Notes: a model not told the origin generated them from the letters alone. Counted from the stretch's first letter, positions 16,709 through 26,825 are shown. The stretch is 64,000 nt of DNA from Inhella inkyongensis (GCF_005952805.1 NZ_CP040709.1:3472001-3536000), one strand, 5' to 3'. Numbers and translations: made by a program.

Positions 16709-19700
16709 ATGAACCACAACGAAGCTGAACACAAGGCGCTGGCCAATTACCGTCCCACCCACAAGGTGCGCTTTGTGACGGCCGCCAGCCTGTTCGACGG
16801 CCACGACGCCGCCATCAACATCATGCGCCGCATCCTGCAGGGCATGGGCGCCGAGGTCATCCACCTCGGCCACAACCGCTCGGTGGACGAGGTGGTGACC
16901 GCGGCCTTGCAGGAAGACGCGCAGGGCATCGCCGTCAGCTCCTACCAGGGCGGGCATGTCGAGTACTTCAAGTACATGGTGCAGCTGCTGAAGGAACGCG
17001 GCGGCGCGCACATCCAGGTCTTTGGCGGCGGCGGCGGCGTGATCGTGCCGGCCGAGATCAAGGACCTGGCCGCGCATGGCGTGCGCATCTTCAGCCCCGA
17101 GGACGGGCAGCGCATGGGCCTGCAAGGGATGATCGGCGAGATGGTGCAGCGCTGCGACAAGGATCTGTCGCCCCTGGCCCCCAAGGACGTCAAGGCCCTG
17201 CAAGGGCACACCGAAGCCAGCTGGCGCGCGCTGGCCCAGGCGCTGACCGCGCTGGAGAACCAATCGGCCGACGAAGGGTTCAAACAAGCCCTGCACGAGG
17301 CCGCGAAGAAGAGCCACGCGCCCGTGCTGGGCATCACCGGCACCGGCGGCGCAGGCAAGTCCAGCCTGACCGACGAGTTGATCCGCCGCCTGCGCCTGGA
17401 CCAGGACGATCAGCTGCGCATCGCGCTGATCTCCATCGACCCCTCGCGCCGCAAGAGCGGCGGCGCGCTCTTGGGCGACCGCATCCGCATGAACGCGATT
17501 GCCCCCTGGCAACACGGCAACCGCGTCTTCATGCGCAGCTTGGCCACGCGCGACTTCGGCAGCGAAATCAGCCAGGCCCTGCCCGACTGCATTGCCGCCG
17601 CAAAGGCGGCCGGCTTTGACCTGGTGATCGTCGAGACCTCGGGTATCGGCCAGGGCGATGCCGCCATCGTGCCGCTGGTCGACATCCCCATGTATGTGAT
17701 GACGCCCGAGTTCGGTGCCGCCAGCCAGCTCGAAAAGATCGACATGCTGGACTTCGCCCAGTTCGTCGCCATCAACAAGTTCGACCGCAAGGGCGCGCTG
17801 GACGCGCTGCGCGATGTGGCCAAGCAGGTGCAGCGCAACCGCGAGGCCTTCACGGTGATGCCGGACCAGATGCCGGTGTTCGGCACCATGGCCAGCCGCT
17901 TCAACGACGACGGCGTGACCGCGCTCTACCAGGCGCTCAAGCCGGTGCTGATCGAGAAGGGCCTGAAGCTCAAGGCCGGCCGCCTGAGCCCCGTGGCCAC
18001 CCGCCACAGCACGCACCAGGTGCCCATCGTGCCGGCCGCGCGGGTGCGCTACCTGGCCGAGATTGCCGACACCGTGCGCGGCTACAAGGCCAAGGCCCGC
18101 GCCCAGGCCAAGCTGGCGCGCGAAATCCAGCAACTGCGCGGCTCGCAGGCCATGCTCAAGGCCTGCAAGCACGAGGTGCCGGCCACGTTGGAAGCCCTGG
18201 CCGTTGAGCGCGAGGGCCAGATGCTGCCGGAAAGCCGCAAGTTGCTGGCCCAGTGGCCGGACATGCAAAAGGCATACGCCGGCGACGAGTACGTGGTGAA
18301 GATCCGCGACAAGGAGATCCGCACCCAGCTGGTGCAGGCTTCGCTCTCCGGCACCAAGATCCGCAAGGTGGTGCTGCCCACCTACGAGTGCCAGGGCGAG
18401 CTTTTGAAGTGGCTGATGCTGGACAACGTGCCCGGCAGCTTCCCCTACACCGCCGGCGTGTTCGCCTTCAAGCGCGAGGGCGAGGACCCGACCCGCATGT
18501 TCGCCGGCGAGGGCGACGCCTTCCGCACCAACCGCCGCTTCAAACTGGTGAGCGAAGGCCTGCCGGCCAAGCGCCTCTCCACCGCCTTTGATTCGGTCAC
18601 GCTTTACGGCGCCGACCCCGCACCGCGCCCCGACATCTACGGCAAGGTGGGCAATAGCGGGGTGAGCATCGCCACGCTGGACGACATGAAGGTGCTCTAC
18701 AGCGGCTTCAATCTGTGCGATCCGGCGACCTCGGTCTCCATGACCATCAACGGACCGGCGCCCACCATCCTGGCGATGTTCATGAACACCGCCATCGACC
18801 AGCAGCTCGAAAAGTTCAAGCTGGACAACGGCCGCGAGCCCACGGACACCGAGGCTTCAAAAGTGCGCGAATGGGTGCTGGCCAATGTGCGCGGCACCGT
18901 GCAGGCCGACATCCTCAAAGAGGACCAGGGCCAGAACACCTGCATCTTCTCGACCGAGTTCTCGCTCAAGGTGATGGGCGACATCGCGAGCTACTTCGTG
19001 CACCACAACGTGCGCAACTTCTACTCGGTGTCGATCAGCGGCTATCACATCGCCGAGGCGGGTGCCAATCCCATCAGCCAGCTCGCCTTCACGCTATCGA
19101 ACGGTTTCACCTTCGTGGAGGCCTATCTGGCGCGCGGCATGCACATCGATGACTTCGCGCCCAACCTAAGCTTCTTCTTCTCGAACGGCATGGACCCCGA
19201 GTACACCGTGCTGGGCCGCGTGGCGCGCCGCATCTGGGCCACCTCGATGCGCGACAAATACGGCGCCAACGAACGCAGCCAGAAGCTCAAGTACCACGTG
19301 CAGACCTCGGGCCGCAGCCTGCACGCGCAGGAGATCGCCTTCAACGACATCCGCACCACGCTGCAGGCGCTGATCGCGATCTACGACAACTGCAACAGCC
19401 TGCACACCAACGCCTACGACGAGGCGATCACCACGCCCACCGAAGAATCGGTACGCCGCGCGATGGCGATCCAGATGATCATCAACCGCGAGTGGGGTCT
19501 GGCCAAGAACGAGAACCCCAACCAGGGCGCCTTCGTCATCGACGAGCTGACCGAGTTGGTGGAAGAGGCGGTGCTGGCCGAGTTCGAAAAGATTGCCGAG
19601 CGCGGCGGCGTGCTGGGGGCGATGGAGACCGGCTACCAGCGCAGCAAGATCCAGGAAGAGAGCATGCATTACGAGATGCTCAAGCACACCGGCGAGTACC

Positions 19701-19990
19701 CCATCATCGGCGTCAACACCTTCCGCAACCCGCATGGCGACCCGGTGCCCGAGCACATCGAACTGGCGCGCTCGACCGAGGAAGAAAAGCAGTCGCAACT
19801 CACGCGACTGGCGGACTTCCAGGCCCGCAATGCGGCGCAGAGTGGCCCCATGCTCAAGCGCCTGCAGCAGGCCGTGATCGACAACGGCAATGTGTTCGAG
19901 GTGCTGATGGACGCCGTGCGCGTGTGCTCGCTGGGCCAGATCACCAGCGCGCTGTTCGAGGTGGGTGGGCAGTACCGGCGCAGCATGTAA
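16709..19990 (+). CDS. icmF: Fused isobutyryl-CoA mutase IcmF
   Basis: Large fusion (1093 residues) of an adenosylcobalamin-binding domain, a MeaB-like G3E GTPase chaperone and a methylmalonyl-CoA-mutase-type catalytic domain. It interconverts isobutyryl-CoA and n-butyryl-CoA, with side activity on isovaleryl/pivalyl-CoA. The B12 domain is N-terminal, with [15 protein letters not shown] carrying the cobalt-ligand His and [11 protein letters not shown]. The GTPase has Walker [10 protein letters not shown] and [18 protein letters not shown]; the mutase barrel includes the [14 protein letters not shown] region. The ATG at 16709 gives [16 protein letters not shown]; an ATG at 16661 adds 16 residues without support. 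A TACACT -10-like hexamer is at 16631. A terminator follows at 20017-20041. Confidence 0.96.
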   Translation: MNHNEAEHKALANYRPTHKVRFVTAASLFDGHDAAINIMRRILQGMGAEVIHLGHNRSVDEVVTAALQEDAQGIAVSSYQGGHVEYFKYMVQLLKERGGAHIQVFGGGGGVIVPAEIKDLAAHGVRIFSPEDGQRMGLQGMIGEMVQRCDKDLSPLAPKDVKALQGHTEASWRALAQALTALENQSADEGFKQALHEAAKKSHAPVLGITGTGGAGKSSLTDELIRRLRLDQDDQLRIALISIDPSRRKSGGALLGDRIRMNAIAPWQHGNRVFMRSLATRDFGSEISQALPDCIAAAKAAGFDLVIVETSGIGQGDAAIVPLVDIPMYVMTPEFGAASQLEKIDMLDFAQFVAINKFDRKGALDALRDVAKQVQRNREAFTVMPDQMPVFGTMASRFNDDGVTALYQALKPVLIEKGLKLKAGRLSPVATRHSTHQVPIVPAARVRYLAEIADTVRGYKAKARAQAKLAREIQQLRGSQAMLKACKHEVPATLEALAVEREGQMLPESRKLLAQWPDMQKAYAGDEYVVKIRDKEIRTQLVQASLSGTKIRKVVLPTYECQGELLKWLMLDNVPGSFPYTAGVFAFKREGEDPTRMFAGEGDAFRTNRRFKLVSEGLPAKRLSTAFDSVTLYGADPAPRPDIYGKVGNSGVSIATLDDMKVLYSGFNLCDPATSVSMTINGPAPTILAMFMNTAIDQQLEKFKLDNGREPTDTEASKVREWVLANVRGTVQADILKEDQGQNTCIFSTEFSLKVMGDIASYFVHHNVRNFYSVSISGYHIAEAGANPISQLAFTLSNGFTFVEAYLARGMHIDDFAPNLSFFFSNGMDPEYTVLGRVARRIWATSMRDKYGANERSQKLKYHVQTSGRSLHAQEIAFNDIRTTLQALIAIYDNCNSLHTNAYDEAITTPTEESVRRAMAIQMIINREWGLAKNENPNQGAFVIDELTELVEEAVLAEFEKIAERGGVLGAMETGYQRSKIQEESMHYEMLKHTGEYPIIGVNTFRNPHGDPVPEHIELARSTEEEKQSQLTRLADFQARNAAQSGPMLKRLQQAVIDNGNVFEVLMDAVRVCSLGQITSALFEVGGQYRRSM

Positions 19991-20016
19991 GCTGGCGCCC
20001 GGCCTGATGCCGCAGC

Positions 20017-20041
20017 AGGGCCTCCTTCGGGAGGCCCTTTT
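20017..20041 (+). terminator. Rho-independent terminator of icmF
   Basis: AGGGCCTCC-TTCG-GGAGGCCCT, a perfect 9-bp stem with a TTCG tetraloop followed by TTT, 26 bp after the icmF stop. Confidence 0.92.
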
Positions 20042-20086
20042 CATTGCGGCGCGGCAACTCGACTCAAAGACAGAGAGAGACCCGGG

Positions 20087-20647
20087 ATGAAGAACACATT
20101 GACCGCGCTGAGCCTTGTGATGGGCGCGGCACTACCCGTCTGGGCGGCTGACTCTCAGACCGTGGCCGGCTCATGCGAAGCCAAGTACCAGGCGATCGCA
20201 GCAGCCGCGCTGAAGCTGCCGTACTGGGAATTCGACCAAACCGAAGCGGGCTGGCGGCAACTGGGCGCGTGCCCGGCCGAGGCAGCCCAGCTGCTGGAGC
20301 GCTACGTCGCCAAGCAGGCCAGAGAGCAGCGCGGCGTGCGTTGGCATTTGGCCCAGACCCTGGCCCTCTCCGGCCAGGCCGCACGAGCGGCCGACGAGGC
20401 CCAGCAATCCATCGACCCCCATGAGGACCCAAACACCACGGCCTTCAGCTGGAACAGCTATGTCCAGGCCACGATCGCCTTCCTGCGCAATGACCGAGCA
20501 AGGTTCGACACCCACTACCGCACCCACCAGGCCACGGTCGACAAGCACGCCGGCAACAAGATCAATTTCGAGGTACTCACCGGCCTGAAACAGTGCTTCG
20601 GACGCCCCTACAAAGAAGCCTACGAGGACTGCCGGCCGGCACCTTGA
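20087..20647 (+). CDS. Secreted hypothetical protein
   Basis: A 186-residue protein with a Sec signal peptide (MKNTLTALSLVMGAALPVWA, cleavage before ADSQ). The mature part is helical and contains four cysteines (SCEAKY, LGACPAEA, KQCFGRP, EDCRPAP), which could form two disulphides in the periplasm. A segment around RWHLAQTLALSGQAARAADEAQQSI resembles a tetratricopeptide-like hairpin. I recognise no family. It lies between the icmF terminator and the ATPase palindrome and so is probably transcribed alone. Confidence 0.7.
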   Translation: MKNTLTALSLVMGAALPVWAADSQTVAGSCEAKYQAIAAAALKLPYWEFDQTEAGWRQLGACPAEAAQLLERYVAKQAREQRGVRWHLAQTLALSGQAARAADEAQQSIDPHEDPNTTAFSWNSYVQATIAFLRNDRARFDTHYRTHQATVDKHAGNKINFEVLTGLKQCFGRPYKEAYEDCRPAP

Positions 20648-20686
20648 CGCAAAGATTCCGCCCATCCTTGCCAGCTATATATCATT

Positions 20687-20715
20687 GCATTTTGAGCATA
20701 ACTCGCTCAAAATGC
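20687..20715. promoter_or_regulatory. Perfect 11-bp palindrome in front of the AAA/DUF4143 gene
   Basis: GCATTTTGAGC at 20687-20697 and GCTCAAAATGC at 20705-20715 form a perfect inverted repeat with a 7-base spacer, ending 4 bases before the ATG of the ATPase gene. A TATATAT stretch at about 20676-20682 could be its -10 region. The position suits an autoregulatory operator or an mRNA hairpin covering the translation start. Confidence 0.75.
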
Positions 20716-20719
20716 GCGA

Positions 20720-21892
20720 ATGGTTGAGATCGAACGACACGCCGTCAAGCGCCTTGAAGAGCGCCTTGGCTGGTACCCGGCGGTGCTGCTGCTGGGGCCG
20801 CGTCAGGTGGGCAAGACCACGCTGGCCCGGGCCATCGCGGCGCGCCACCCCGGCAGTCTGTTTCTTGATCTGGAGCGCGCCAGCGACCGCGCGCGACTGA
20901 CAGACCCTGAGTTATTCCTATCGCGGCAGCGCGATCGGTTGGTGGTACTGGACGAGGTGCAATGCCTGCCCGATCTGTTCGAGCACCTGCGTCCCGAGAT
21001 CGATGTCCACCGCCGACCCGGCCGCTTCTTGCTGCTGGGCTCGGCCAGCGGTGATCTGCTGCGCCAGCGATCCGAGTCGCTGGCCGGTCGGATTGGCCAT
21101 GTGGAGTTGACGCCGCTGCTGGCCAGCGAAATGCCTGCGGATCTGCAAAGCCTTCAAGAGCTCTGGCTGCGCGGCGGCTTCCCCTTGAGCCAACTGACCG
21201 CCGACGCGGCGCAGTCCTTTGCCTGGCGGCAAGACTTCATCCAGACTTTTCTGGCCCGCGATCTGCGGGACTTCGGCGTCACGGTGCCGCCAGCCACCTT
21301 GCACCGCTTCTGGCGCATGTGCGCCCATCTGCAGGGTCAGCTCTTCAACGCCTCTGCTCTGGGCTCCTCGCTGGGTGGCTTGGCCCACACGACTGTCAAG
21401 CGCTATCTGGATACCTTGGTGGACGCCATGGTGCTGCGCCGCCTGGAGCCCGCTCTGCCCAATGTGGGCAAGCGCCTGGTCAAGAGCCCAAAGGTCTATG
21501 TGCGCGACAGCGGCCTGACCCATGCGCTGCTCGGCATCGAGAACCTGGACGCCCTGCAGGGTCACCCGGTGGCGGGCGCCTCCTGGGAGGGCTTTGTGAT
21601 CGAGCAGGTGGCCGCCGCATTGCCTGAAGGCAGCTCGATGGCCCACTACCGCACGGCGGCCGGCACCGAGCTGGATCTGGTGGTCGAGCGCGCCGGACGC
21701 CGCCTCGGATTGGAGATCAAGTTCAGCAGCGCGCCCCGGGTCAGCAAGGGCTTCTGGCTGGCCCTAGAGGATCTGGGCGTCCATCAGGCCCATGTGCTGG
21801 CGCCAGTGGCAGAGGGCTATCCACTCGCCAAAAACGTAGAGGTGACCCCCATCCACGCACTGCCGAGAATTCTGCAAACGGCGCTCGGGTAG
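20720..21892 (+). CDS. AAA (AAA_14) ATPase with DUF4143 domain
   Basis: A 390-residue P-loop protein: AAA_14 domain with Walker A LLGPRQVGKTTLARA (about residue 24), Walker B RLVVLDEVQCLPDLF, sensor-like LLLGSASGDLLRQ, then a C-terminal DUF4143 region with a winged-helix-like part (SLGGLAHTTVKRYLDTLVDAM) and a nuclease-fold-like block (GTELDLVVERAGRRLGLEIKFS) in which the E-x-K pattern is visible. These proteins are widespread in bacteria and archaea, often mobile, and of unknown function. No ribosome-binding site precedes the ATG, where a perfect palindrome sits instead. It appears monocistronic. Confidence 0.9.
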   Translation: MVEIERHAVKRLEERLGWYPAVLLLGPRQVGKTTLARAIAARHPGSLFLDLERASDRARLTDPELFLSRQRDRLVVLDEVQCLPDLFEHLRPEIDVHRRPGRFLLLGSASGDLLRQRSESLAGRIGHVELTPLLASEMPADLQSLQELWLRGGFPLSQLTADAAQSFAWRQDFIQTFLARDLRDFGVTVPPATLHRFWRMCAHLQGQLFNASALGSSLGGLAHTTVKRYLDTLVDAMVLRRLEPALPNVGKRLVKSPKVYVRDSGLTHALLGIENLDALQGHPVAGASWEGFVIEQVAAALPEGSSMAHYRTAAGTELDLVVERAGRRLGLEIKFSSAPRVSKGFWLALEDLGVHQAHVLAPVAEGYPLAKNVEVTPIHALPRILQTALG

Positions 21893-21972
21893 TCCCGCAG
21901 TGGCTTTCAGCAGCCGCGGCACGCCGCGCTTAGCCTGCGCGCCTTACCGCTCCGTGCTGTCTCTAGGCCCCC

Positions 21973-22710
21973 ATGCACAGACTCCTCACCCTCCTCTTGT
22001 TCGCCTGGATGTCCATCACCCAGGCCGCCCCATTCCATCCCGCCGGCCGCTGGGAGGGCCAGGCCCAGTTGTCCGGCCAAGCCCTGCCGCTGACGATTGA
22101 CCTGGCGCGCGACGCGCAGGGGGTCTGGCAGGGCCGCATCACCCTGCCCGGCCGTGAACTGGCCGGCGCGCCGCTGGGCGATATGAAATGGCAGGGCCAG
22201 GCGCTGAGCACCACACTGAGCGCCACGCTCAGCGCGGCCTTTCTGGTGCCGCCCGAGCCCACCCCGACCCTGCATCTGCAATGGCGAAATGCGCAAGTGG
22301 CCAGCGGGACGCTCAGCCTGAACGGCCTGCGCGCCCCGGTGAACCTGCAACGCACGGGCGACGCCCAGATCGCCCCGCCGCCGCCTCCTTCTTTGCCCAT
22401 CCCCGACGCCCTGCTGGGCCGCTGGGTGGGCCGCTACGAGCTGGGCGGCGTGCCACGCGAAGTCACTCTGACCCTGAGCCGCGATGCCCAGGGCGAGGGC
22501 GGCGGCACGCTCTTGATCATCGGCAAACGCCGCAATGAGTTGAAGTTGGACGCCGTGCATCTGGGCCCCAGCCTGCTGCGCCTGGAAGCGCGCGGCGCCG
22601 GCATCACGGTGGAAGGACGCTGGAGCCCCACAGCCATCGACGGCCACTTCGAGCAAGGCCCCTTCGAGGCCGCCCTGCCCCTGCGTCGTCCGACTGGAGA
22701 AGGCCAATGA
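21973..22710 (+). CDS. Secreted hypothetical protein with two related beta-domains
   Basis: A 245-residue protein with a signal peptide (MHRLLTLLLFAWMSITQA). The mature protein consists of two similar halves: GRWEGQAQLSGQALPLTIDL with DAQGVWQGRITL near residue 26, and GRWVGRYELGGVPREVTLTL with DAQGEGGGTLLI near residue 153, joined by a Pro-rich linker (PPPPPSLPIP). This points to an internal duplication of a small beta-barrel or lipocalin-like domain. Function is unknown. The stop overlaps the start of the next gene by four bases, so it is translationally coupled to the beta-propeller protein. Confidence 0.7.
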   Translation: MHRLLTLLLFAWMSITQAAPFHPAGRWEGQAQLSGQALPLTIDLARDAQGVWQGRITLPGRELAGAPLGDMKWQGQALSTTLSATLSAAFLVPPEPTPTLHLQWRNAQVASGTLSLNGLRAPVNLQRTGDAQIAPPPPPSLPIPDALLGRWVGRYELGGVPREVTLTLSRDAQGEGGGTLLIIGKRRNELKLDAVHLGPSLLRLEARGAGITVEGRWSPTAIDGHFEQGPFEAALPLRRPTGEGQ

Positions 22711-23984
22711 ACGCCGCGCTGATCACCCGCCGCCAGACCCTGCTGCTGAGCGCCCTGGCCCTGGCTTCCCTCCCGGCCCAGGCCAGCGCGCCGCGCCGCC
22801 TGCCCAAGGCGCTTTGGTCCTTCCAGACCGGCGCGCGGGTGGTGTCGTCCCTCGTCGCCCACCAGGGTCTGATCCTGGTCGGCAGCGATGACGGGCATCT
22901 GTATGCGCTGGAAGCCGCCAGCGGCCGGCTGCGCTGGGCCTATCGCACGGGGGGGCCGGTGTCGGGCACGCCACGCGTGGCCGATGGCACGGCTTATGTG
23001 ATGAGCTATGACGGCCGCCTGCACGCGGTGGACGTGGCCAGCGGCCAGCCGCGCTGGAAGTTCGCTACCGAGGGCGAGCGCCGCTTCGAGGCCCGCGGCC
23101 TGCATGGCTCGCAGCCGCGCAGCCAGACGGTGGCAGACCCCTTTGATGTCTACCTCTCACGCCCCGCGATCGAGCAGGGTTTGGTGATTTTTGGCTGCGG
23201 CGACGGCAAGTTGCGTGCGCTGGATGCGAGCAGCGGCGCCTTGCGCTGGTCGCACGATTGCGGCGAAGTGGTGCATGCCAGCCCTGCGGTGGCCGGGGGC
23301 CGCGTGATCGTCGGCGACTGGGCCAGCCGGCTCTGGGCTTTAGACCTGCAAACCGGCCGCGAACTGTGGAAGTTCCAGGCCGGGGTGGACGCGCTGATGG
23401 CCAACCAGCAAGGTTTTCAATCCTCACCCACGGTGGACGAAGCGCTGGGCCTGGTCTTTGTGGGCTGCCGCGATTCGCATTGCTATGCCATCGACCTCCG
23501 CAACGGGCAAGAGCGCTGGCGCTTTTCCACCGGCGCCAGCTGGGTGGTGGGCACGCCGGCCGTGCAAGACGGCAAGGTCGTGTTCGCCACCTCGGACTCC
23601 AGCCTCATCCACATCCATGAGGCCGCCAGCGGCAAGGCCCTGGCCCAGCAGCAAGCCAAGAGCTATATGTTTGCCTCGCCCGTGGTGGCTGGGGATGTGC
23701 TGCTGATGGGCGCCCTCAACGGCAGCCTGGAGGCGCGCGACTGGCCCAGCGGCGCGTTGCTGTGGACCTGGCGCACCCCGGCCGCGCGCGCCAACCGGGG
23801 CTGGGTGCTGACGGCAGACGGGCGCTTCAACACCGCGCTGAACTTCGCCTCCAACTGGCGCGAAGCCATGGCCCTTGGTTTCGACCGCCAGAGCAGCGTG
23901 GGCTCGATCTTCTCGACCCCAGTGGTGGATCAGGGGCGGATCATCTTCGGCAGCGCCGATGGGCGCGTCTACGCGCTGGGTTGA
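22707..23984 (+). CDS. PQQ-binding-like beta-propeller repeat protein
   Basis: A 425-residue exported protein made of repeated PQQ-type blades, such as LILVGSDDGHLYALEAASGR, RLHAVDVASGQPRWKFATEG, KLRALDASSGALRWSH and RLWALDLQTGRELWKF, predicting a seven- or eight-bladed propeller like BamB. The N-terminus TRRQTLLLSALALASLPAQA has a twin arginine and could be a Tat signal. It lacks enzyme residues of the quinoprotein dehydrogenases. It is coupled to the two-domain secreted protein by an ATGA overlap, suggesting the two work together in the periplasm. Its stop abuts the stop of the convergent TRAP gene with no spacer. Confidence 0.88.
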   Translation: MNAALITRRQTLLLSALALASLPAQASAPRRLPKALWSFQTGARVVSSLVAHQGLILVGSDDGHLYALEAASGRLRWAYRTGGPVSGTPRVADGTAYVMSYDGRLHAVDVASGQPRWKFATEGERRFEARGLHGSQPRSQTVADPFDVYLSRPAIEQGLVIFGCGDGKLRALDASSGALRWSHDCGEVVHASPAVAGGRVIVGDWASRLWALDLQTGRELWKFQAGVDALMANQQGFQSSPTVDEALGLVFVGCRDSHCYAIDLRNGQERWRFSTGASWVVGTPAVQDGKVVFATSDSSLIHIHEAASGKALAQQQAKSYMFASPVVAGDVLLMGALNGSLEARDWPSGALLWTWRTPAARANRGWVLTADGRFNTALNFASNWREAMALGFDRQSSVGSIFSTPVVDQGRIIFGSADGRVYALG

Positions 23985-25805
23985 TCAGCGCAGCAGCCCC
24001 GGCAGCCCGGTGGCCAACGGCGGCAGCAGCGCGATCACCAGGGTGCCGATGAAGATGGCCACCATGGCCGGCGCGGTGGCCGCCGCCACTTGGCGCAAGG
24101 GCTTCCTGAACATGGCCGACGCAAAGTAAAGGTTCATGCCGGCCGGTGGGCACAGGAAGCCGGCCTCCATGGCCGCGAGGAAGACGATGCCGAAGTGCAG
24201 GGGCTCGATGCCGTAATGCAGGGCCAGCGGCAGCAAAAGGGGCACCAGCACGACGATGGCGGCAAAGATCTCCATCAGCGCCGCCGCAACGAACAGGAAG
24301 GCGCACAGCGCGATCAGGAACACATAGCGGTTGGGGATGAACTGCGGCACCCACTCCACCGCCGCGTCGGGGATGCCGGCGTCCACCAGGTAGTTCGTCA
24401 GCGCCAGGGCCATACCCAGGATCAGCATCACGCCGCCGATGATCTGCGCGCAGTCGCTCAAGCTGGTCCACAGCTGACGCCAGCTCAGCTCGCGATGGGC
24501 CAGCGCCAGGGTCAGCACCGCGTAGCCCGCCGTGAGCGCCGCGCTCTCAGTGGGCGTAGCCAGGCCGCTGAGCATGGCGCCAATGGCCACCACCGGGGCG
24601 GCCAGCTCCCACTTGGCCGCCCACAGGCTGGCACCCAGCGGCGGCCTGTCGGTTTGCGTCACCACCTGGACGCCGCTGCGGCGCAAGAAGCCGCCAAACA
24701 CCAGCAGACAAAGCACCATCACCAAGGCCGGCAACAGCCCGGCCAGGAACATCTCGCCAATGGGCACGCGGGCAATCACCGCCACCATGATCATCGGCAC
24801 CGAAGGGGCCAGCAGCACGCCCAGGGCGCTGGCACTCGTCACCAACCCGATGCCGCGCTGCTCGGGGTAGCCCGCCTTCAAGAGCAAGGGCAGGAGCAAG
24901 CCGCCCAAGGCCAGGATGGTGACGCCACTGCCGCCCGTGAGCGCGGTGAACAGCGAGCACAGCACGGCCGCGGCCAGCACCGTGCCCAAGGCCCCGCTGC
25001 CAAACAGGGCCTGGAACACCTGGCTCAGGCGCTGGGCTGCCCCGGTGCGGGCCAGCAGCAGGCCCGCCAGGGTGAAGAGCGGCAGGGCCGGCAGCGAGGC
25101 ATTGGTGGTGATCTGGTAGTGCGACAGCGGCACCGAGGCCAAGGGCAGGCCGTCGCTCCAGAAGAGGGCCAGGGCCAGCCCGCCCAGCACCGCAAAAATG
25201 GGCGCCCCGGCCAGCAGGATCAGCAGCAGAAAAATCAGTTCCAAGCCCAGCGGCAGCCCATGGGCCTCGAAGCGCCAGCCCAGCCACGCTCCCAGCAGGG
25301 GCAGGCCCAGCGCGCACAGCGGCCGCAGCACCGCGTGCCCGCTGACGCGCGACCCGAGCTTGATGCCCAGCAGCGCCAAGCCCAGTGGCATGCAGGCCTG
25401 CACCCACCAGGCGGGAATGCCATAGGCCAGCGGGCGCGGCGCGTCCATCTCGGCCATCACAAAACGCGCGGCGGCCAGCGCCAGCACGCCGCAGATCAAG
25501 GCGGCCGGGCCCTTGGCCAGGGCATGCAGCAGGCGCGGCATCCAAGTCTTGCCCCAACTGCCTCCCCAGTCGCCCAGGTCCGCCCCCAGGGTGGCCAGAT
25601 GCCCATGGCGCTCGGCCGCCACCGCGCCAAACATCGCCAGCACCAGACCCAGGTGCTGCACCAGCACGGGGGCGTTCTCGATCCCTTGCGCCTGCAGCGG
25701 GCGCAGGGCCATTTCCACCAAGGGGATGAGCACCATCAGACCGAGGGCCAGCGCCGCCACGCCCTCTTCGACGCGGCTCCAGGGCCGCACGGCCGGCGCG
25801 GTCAT
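23985..25805 (-). CDS. Fused TRAP transporter small and large permease (DctQM)
   Basis: Inner-membrane protein of 606 residues joining a DctQ-like four-helix small subunit (residues 1 to about 180) to a DctM-like large subunit of about 12 helices (about 185-606). The DctM part shows GAPIFAVLGGLALALFW, a SLPALPLFTLAGLLLARTG segment and the substrate/Na+ region GGSGVTILALGGLLLPLL with TPTESAALTAGYA. It transports an organic acid or similar solute delivered by the binding protein, driven by a sodium gradient. Its ATG overlaps the dctP stop by four bases. The substrate is unknown. Confidence 0.93.
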   Translation of the reverse strand: MTAPAVRPWSRVEEGVAALALGLMVLIPLVEMALRPLQAQGIENAPVLVQHLGLVLAMFGAVAAERHGHLATLGADLGDWGGSWGKTWMPRLLHALAKGPAALICGVLALAAARFVMAEMDAPRPLAYGIPAWWVQACMPLGLALLGIKLGSRVSGHAVLRPLCALGLPLLGAWLGWRFEAHGLPLGLELIFLLLILLAGAPIFAVLGGLALALFWSDGLPLASVPLSHYQITTNASLPALPLFTLAGLLLARTGAAQRLSQVFQALFGSGALGTVLAAAVLCSLFTALTGGSGVTILALGGLLLPLLLKAGYPEQRGIGLVTSASALGVLLAPSVPMIMVAVIARVPIGEMFLAGLLPALVMVLCLLVFGGFLRRSGVQVVTQTDRPPLGASLWAAKWELAAPVVAIGAMLSGLATPTESAALTAGYAVLTLALAHRELSWRQLWTSLSDCAQIIGGVMLILGMALALTNYLVDAGIPDAAVEWVPQFIPNRYVFLIALCAFLFVAAALMEIFAAIVVLVPLLLPLALHYGIEPLHFGIVFLAAMEAGFLCPPAGMNLYFASAMFRKPLRQVAAATAPAMVAIFIGTLVIALLPPLATGLPGLLR

Positions 25806-26812
25806 CGCTTGCCGGCGCGGTAGGCCTGCAAATGGCCCATCAATTCGTCAAAGGTATCGGCCGGCACCATGCTGCCGCGAATGCGCGGGTAGAGCTGATC
25901 GGCCAGGGCCTGCCACTCCTTCATTTGCTCGGCATTGGGCTTGCTGACCACCAGCCCGCGCTTGACCATCGCCGCCGTGGCCTCGTCCACCTCGCGACGC
26001 GCCTGCGCGCGGATGGCCAGGCCGGCCTTGTCGCCTGCACTCTTGAGCGCCTGCTGCGCGGCCGGGCTCATGGCCTCCCAGGCTTTTTGGGTGACCACCA
26101 GGGCGCCGACGATGGGGCCCCAGTTCAACTCCAGCATGTGTTTCGCGCTATCGAACACCTGGCTGGCCAATGCGAAGTAGGGCGTGGCCGGCACCACTTG
26201 GATCATGCCGGTCTGGATGGCCGGCAGCACATCGCCCACTTCCAGCGGCACCGGGGTGTAGCCCAGGCTCTTCATGATGGCCTGCTGCTCGGGCTCGGCG
26301 CCCCAGCTGAAGAACTTTTGCTGCTTGAAGTCGGACGGCCGCAGCGCCAGGGCCTTGGAGAAAAAACGCACCCAGCCGGCGTCGCCCCAGGCGATCACCA
26401 CAAAGCCCTTGGCGGCGATGCGGCGCTCCAGGCCGGCGCGCATCTTTTCGCGCACCGCATCCAGCTCCTCCCAGCTACGGAACAGCAGGGGCAGGCTTTG
26501 GAACACGGCCGTGGCGGGCTCGATCTCTCGCAGGCCCACGCCCGACACCATGCCGCCCTGCAACTGGCCGATGCGCATGCGCCGCACGATCTCGGCCTCG
26601 CCGCCCTGGCTGCCATCGGTGAAGACCGTGAACTTGCCCGCCCCACCCTGCGCCCCTTTCCAGGCCTCGCCCAGTTCCAGCAGTTGCTGGTGATAGACCG
26701 AGTTCTTGGGCACCACGGTGCCGATGCGCAGCAAGGCGGCTTGCGCGTGGGCGCGCAGTGGCAGGATCAGCGGCAGGCTGGCAGCGGCGATCAGGGCATG
26801 GCGACGGCGCAT
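25802..26812 (-). CDS. TRAP transporter substrate-binding protein (DctP family)
   Basis: Periplasmic solute-binding protein of 336 residues with a Sec signal (MRRRHALIAAASLPLILPLRAHA). The mature part carries DctP-family blocks: RIGTVVPKNSVYHQQL, VFTDGSQGGEAEIVRRMRIGQLQGGMVSGVGL, the arginine region of carboxylate binding, and AIQTGMIQVVPATPYFALASQ. The ATG at 26812 has AGGGGGA about 8 bases upstream, which favours it over a start nine codons earlier. It is gene two of tatT-dctP-dctQM. Confidence 0.93.
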   Translation of the reverse strand: MRRRHALIAAASLPLILPLRAHAQAALLRIGTVVPKNSVYHQQLLELGEAWKGAQGGAGKFTVFTDGSQGGEAEIVRRMRIGQLQGGMVSGVGLREIEPATAVFQSLPLLFRSWEELDAVREKMRAGLERRIAAKGFVVIAWGDAGWVRFFSKALALRPSDFKQQKFFSWGAEPEQQAIMKSLGYTPVPLEVGDVLPAIQTGMIQVVPATPYFALASQVFDSAKHMLELNWGPIVGALVVTQKAWEAMSPAAQQALKSAGDKAGLAIRAQARREVDEATAAMVKRGLVVSKPNAEQMKEWQALADQLYPRIRGSMVPADTFDELMGHLQAYRAGKR

Positions 26813-26825
26813 CAAGTTCTTCCCC

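Noticed and set aside
16700..18268. 522-codon open frame on the minus strand opposite icmF
   Set aside because: It mirrors the codon structure of the well-supported IcmF mutase and has a low-complexity Gly/His/Gln composition with no family character; long antisense frames are expected in high-GC DNA.
24090..25823. 577-codon open frame on the plus strand opposite the TRAP permease
   Set aside because: Gln/Arg/Gly-rich composition without domains, antisense to a clear DctQM fusion.
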